This document shows, piece after piece, positions 62,462 through 62,704 of a DNA stretch of 62,704 nt. A model generated the notes under the pieces. That model was not told the origin of the DNA. It saw nothing but the letters and a program-made list of their open reading frames with translations, and did no database searches. Source of the stretch: Oligoflexia bacterium (GTDB lineage: Bacteria > Bdellovibrionota > Bdellovibrionia > JABDDW01); assembly GCA_034439615.1 (NCBI GenBank), contig JAWXAT010000028.1:1-62704 (forward strand), in the 5' to 3' direction. Within the stretch, counting starts at the first letter, position 1. Each line of letters opens with the position of its first letter. The position numbers and the translations under genes were made by a program.

Positions 62462-62704
62462 ACTCTTCCTCCTGATTATTTTCTTCATTCTTAGAACCGA
62501 AAATGTAGGCAAGCCCTACAACGAGTGCGAGATTGTTTCTCGTGCTAGAAAGATAGATGTAATTTCTAAAATCAAATTTTAGGGCAAATGAATCACTGAT
62601 GAAATAACGCATGATGAGGCCTACGTCGATACATGTTTTTGAGCCGGATGAGAATTGAGCCACGCCCGCACCAGCAACAAAAGATACTTCGGAGTGAATG
62701 ATAG
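62451..62704 (-). CDS. Outer-membrane beta-barrel protein, C-terminal part (cut by the window edge)
   Basis: The frame is open to the right edge, so this is a partial gene. Visible are 83 residues with alternating beta strands, e.g. HSEVSFVAGAGVAQFS, DVGLIMRYFISDSFALKFDFR and LALVVGLAYIFG, ending in an acidic tail. The pattern matches the myxobacterial-type OMP family found as GltA, GltB and GltH in gliding loci. It is the first visible gene of the minus-strand motility operon. Confidence 0.75.
   Translation of the reverse strand, partial: IIHSEVSFVAGAGVAQFSSGSKTCIDVGLIMRYFISDSFALKFDFRNYIYLSSTRNNLALVVGLAYIFGSKNEENNQEEEFED

Noticed and set aside
1-62704. tRNA, rRNA or riboswitch genes
   Set aside because: No cloverleaf-like or conserved RNA segment was recognised by reading the intergenic regions; a covariance search would be needed to exclude them fully.

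Overview
The window looks like chromosomal DNA of an A+T-rich, aerobic Gram-negative bacterium of the Bdellovibrionota / former Deltaproteobacteria type. This assignment is inferred from gene content: alternative complex III feeding a caa3 oxidase, type III glutamine synthetase, SWIB-domain and PilZ proteins, many secreted or lipoprotein unknowns, frequent TTG/GTG starts, and a gliding-motility (Agl-Glt type) locus. I saw no rRNA, tRNA or CRISPR array.

Layout. 1-340: hexanucleotide repeat and leader. 0.3-3.8 kb: two secreted unknowns facing a polysaccharide deacetylase. 4-6 kb: E1 alpha/E1 beta 2-oxoacid dehydrogenase pair. 6.1-10.2 kb: SWIB protein, PilZ membrane protein, type III glutamine synthetase, azurin-like cupredoxin. 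11.5-26.5 kb: a long minus-strand respiratory block in transcription order actA-B-C-D-E-F, ctaA, ctaB, a Cys-rich lipoprotein, sco, coxB, coxA, coxC, and a coxD fused to two cytochrome c domains. 28.2-31.3 kb: System II cytochrome c assembly (ccsB, ccsA), which would mature the c-type cytochromes of that block. 31-48.8 kb: mixed housekeeping and accessory genes (PilZ, OPT transporter, M48 protease, pseudo-receiver protein, arginase-family hydrolase, M42-like peptidase, squalene-synthase-like protein, transporters, CP-ATP-grasp-like protein, glutaredoxin, MBL hydrolase, QueG, CCA/poly(A) nucleotidyltransferase).

49-62.7 kb: probable gliding-motility locus. On the plus strand are a VWA-domain lipoprotein (CglB-like) and a small exported protein whose 5' end is a run of 18-bp repeats. 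On the minus strand, in transcription order, are an outer-membrane beta-barrel protein (cut by the window edge), two TPR proteins, an FHA + AgmX/PglI C-terminal protein, a TolQ-type and two TolR-type motor subunits. In Myxococcus the corresponding proteins form a proton-driven motor, a periplasmic bridge and a surface adhesin.

The most unusual part is 50.6-55.8 kb, inside this locus: a RAYT/IS200-type HUH transposase gene surrounded by several independent duplications. These are an 18-bp x 10 array, a 41-bp x 3 array, a 38-bp duplication of a tolR stop region, a 17-bp copy of another gene's 3' end, and a 39-bp inverted copy of an internal piece of the FHA gene. The two inverted copies bracket the whole TolQRR motor operon. 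Other points of interest are the coxD-diheme fusion, a squalene-synthase homologue without its aspartate-rich motifs, and genes with overlapping divergent starts.
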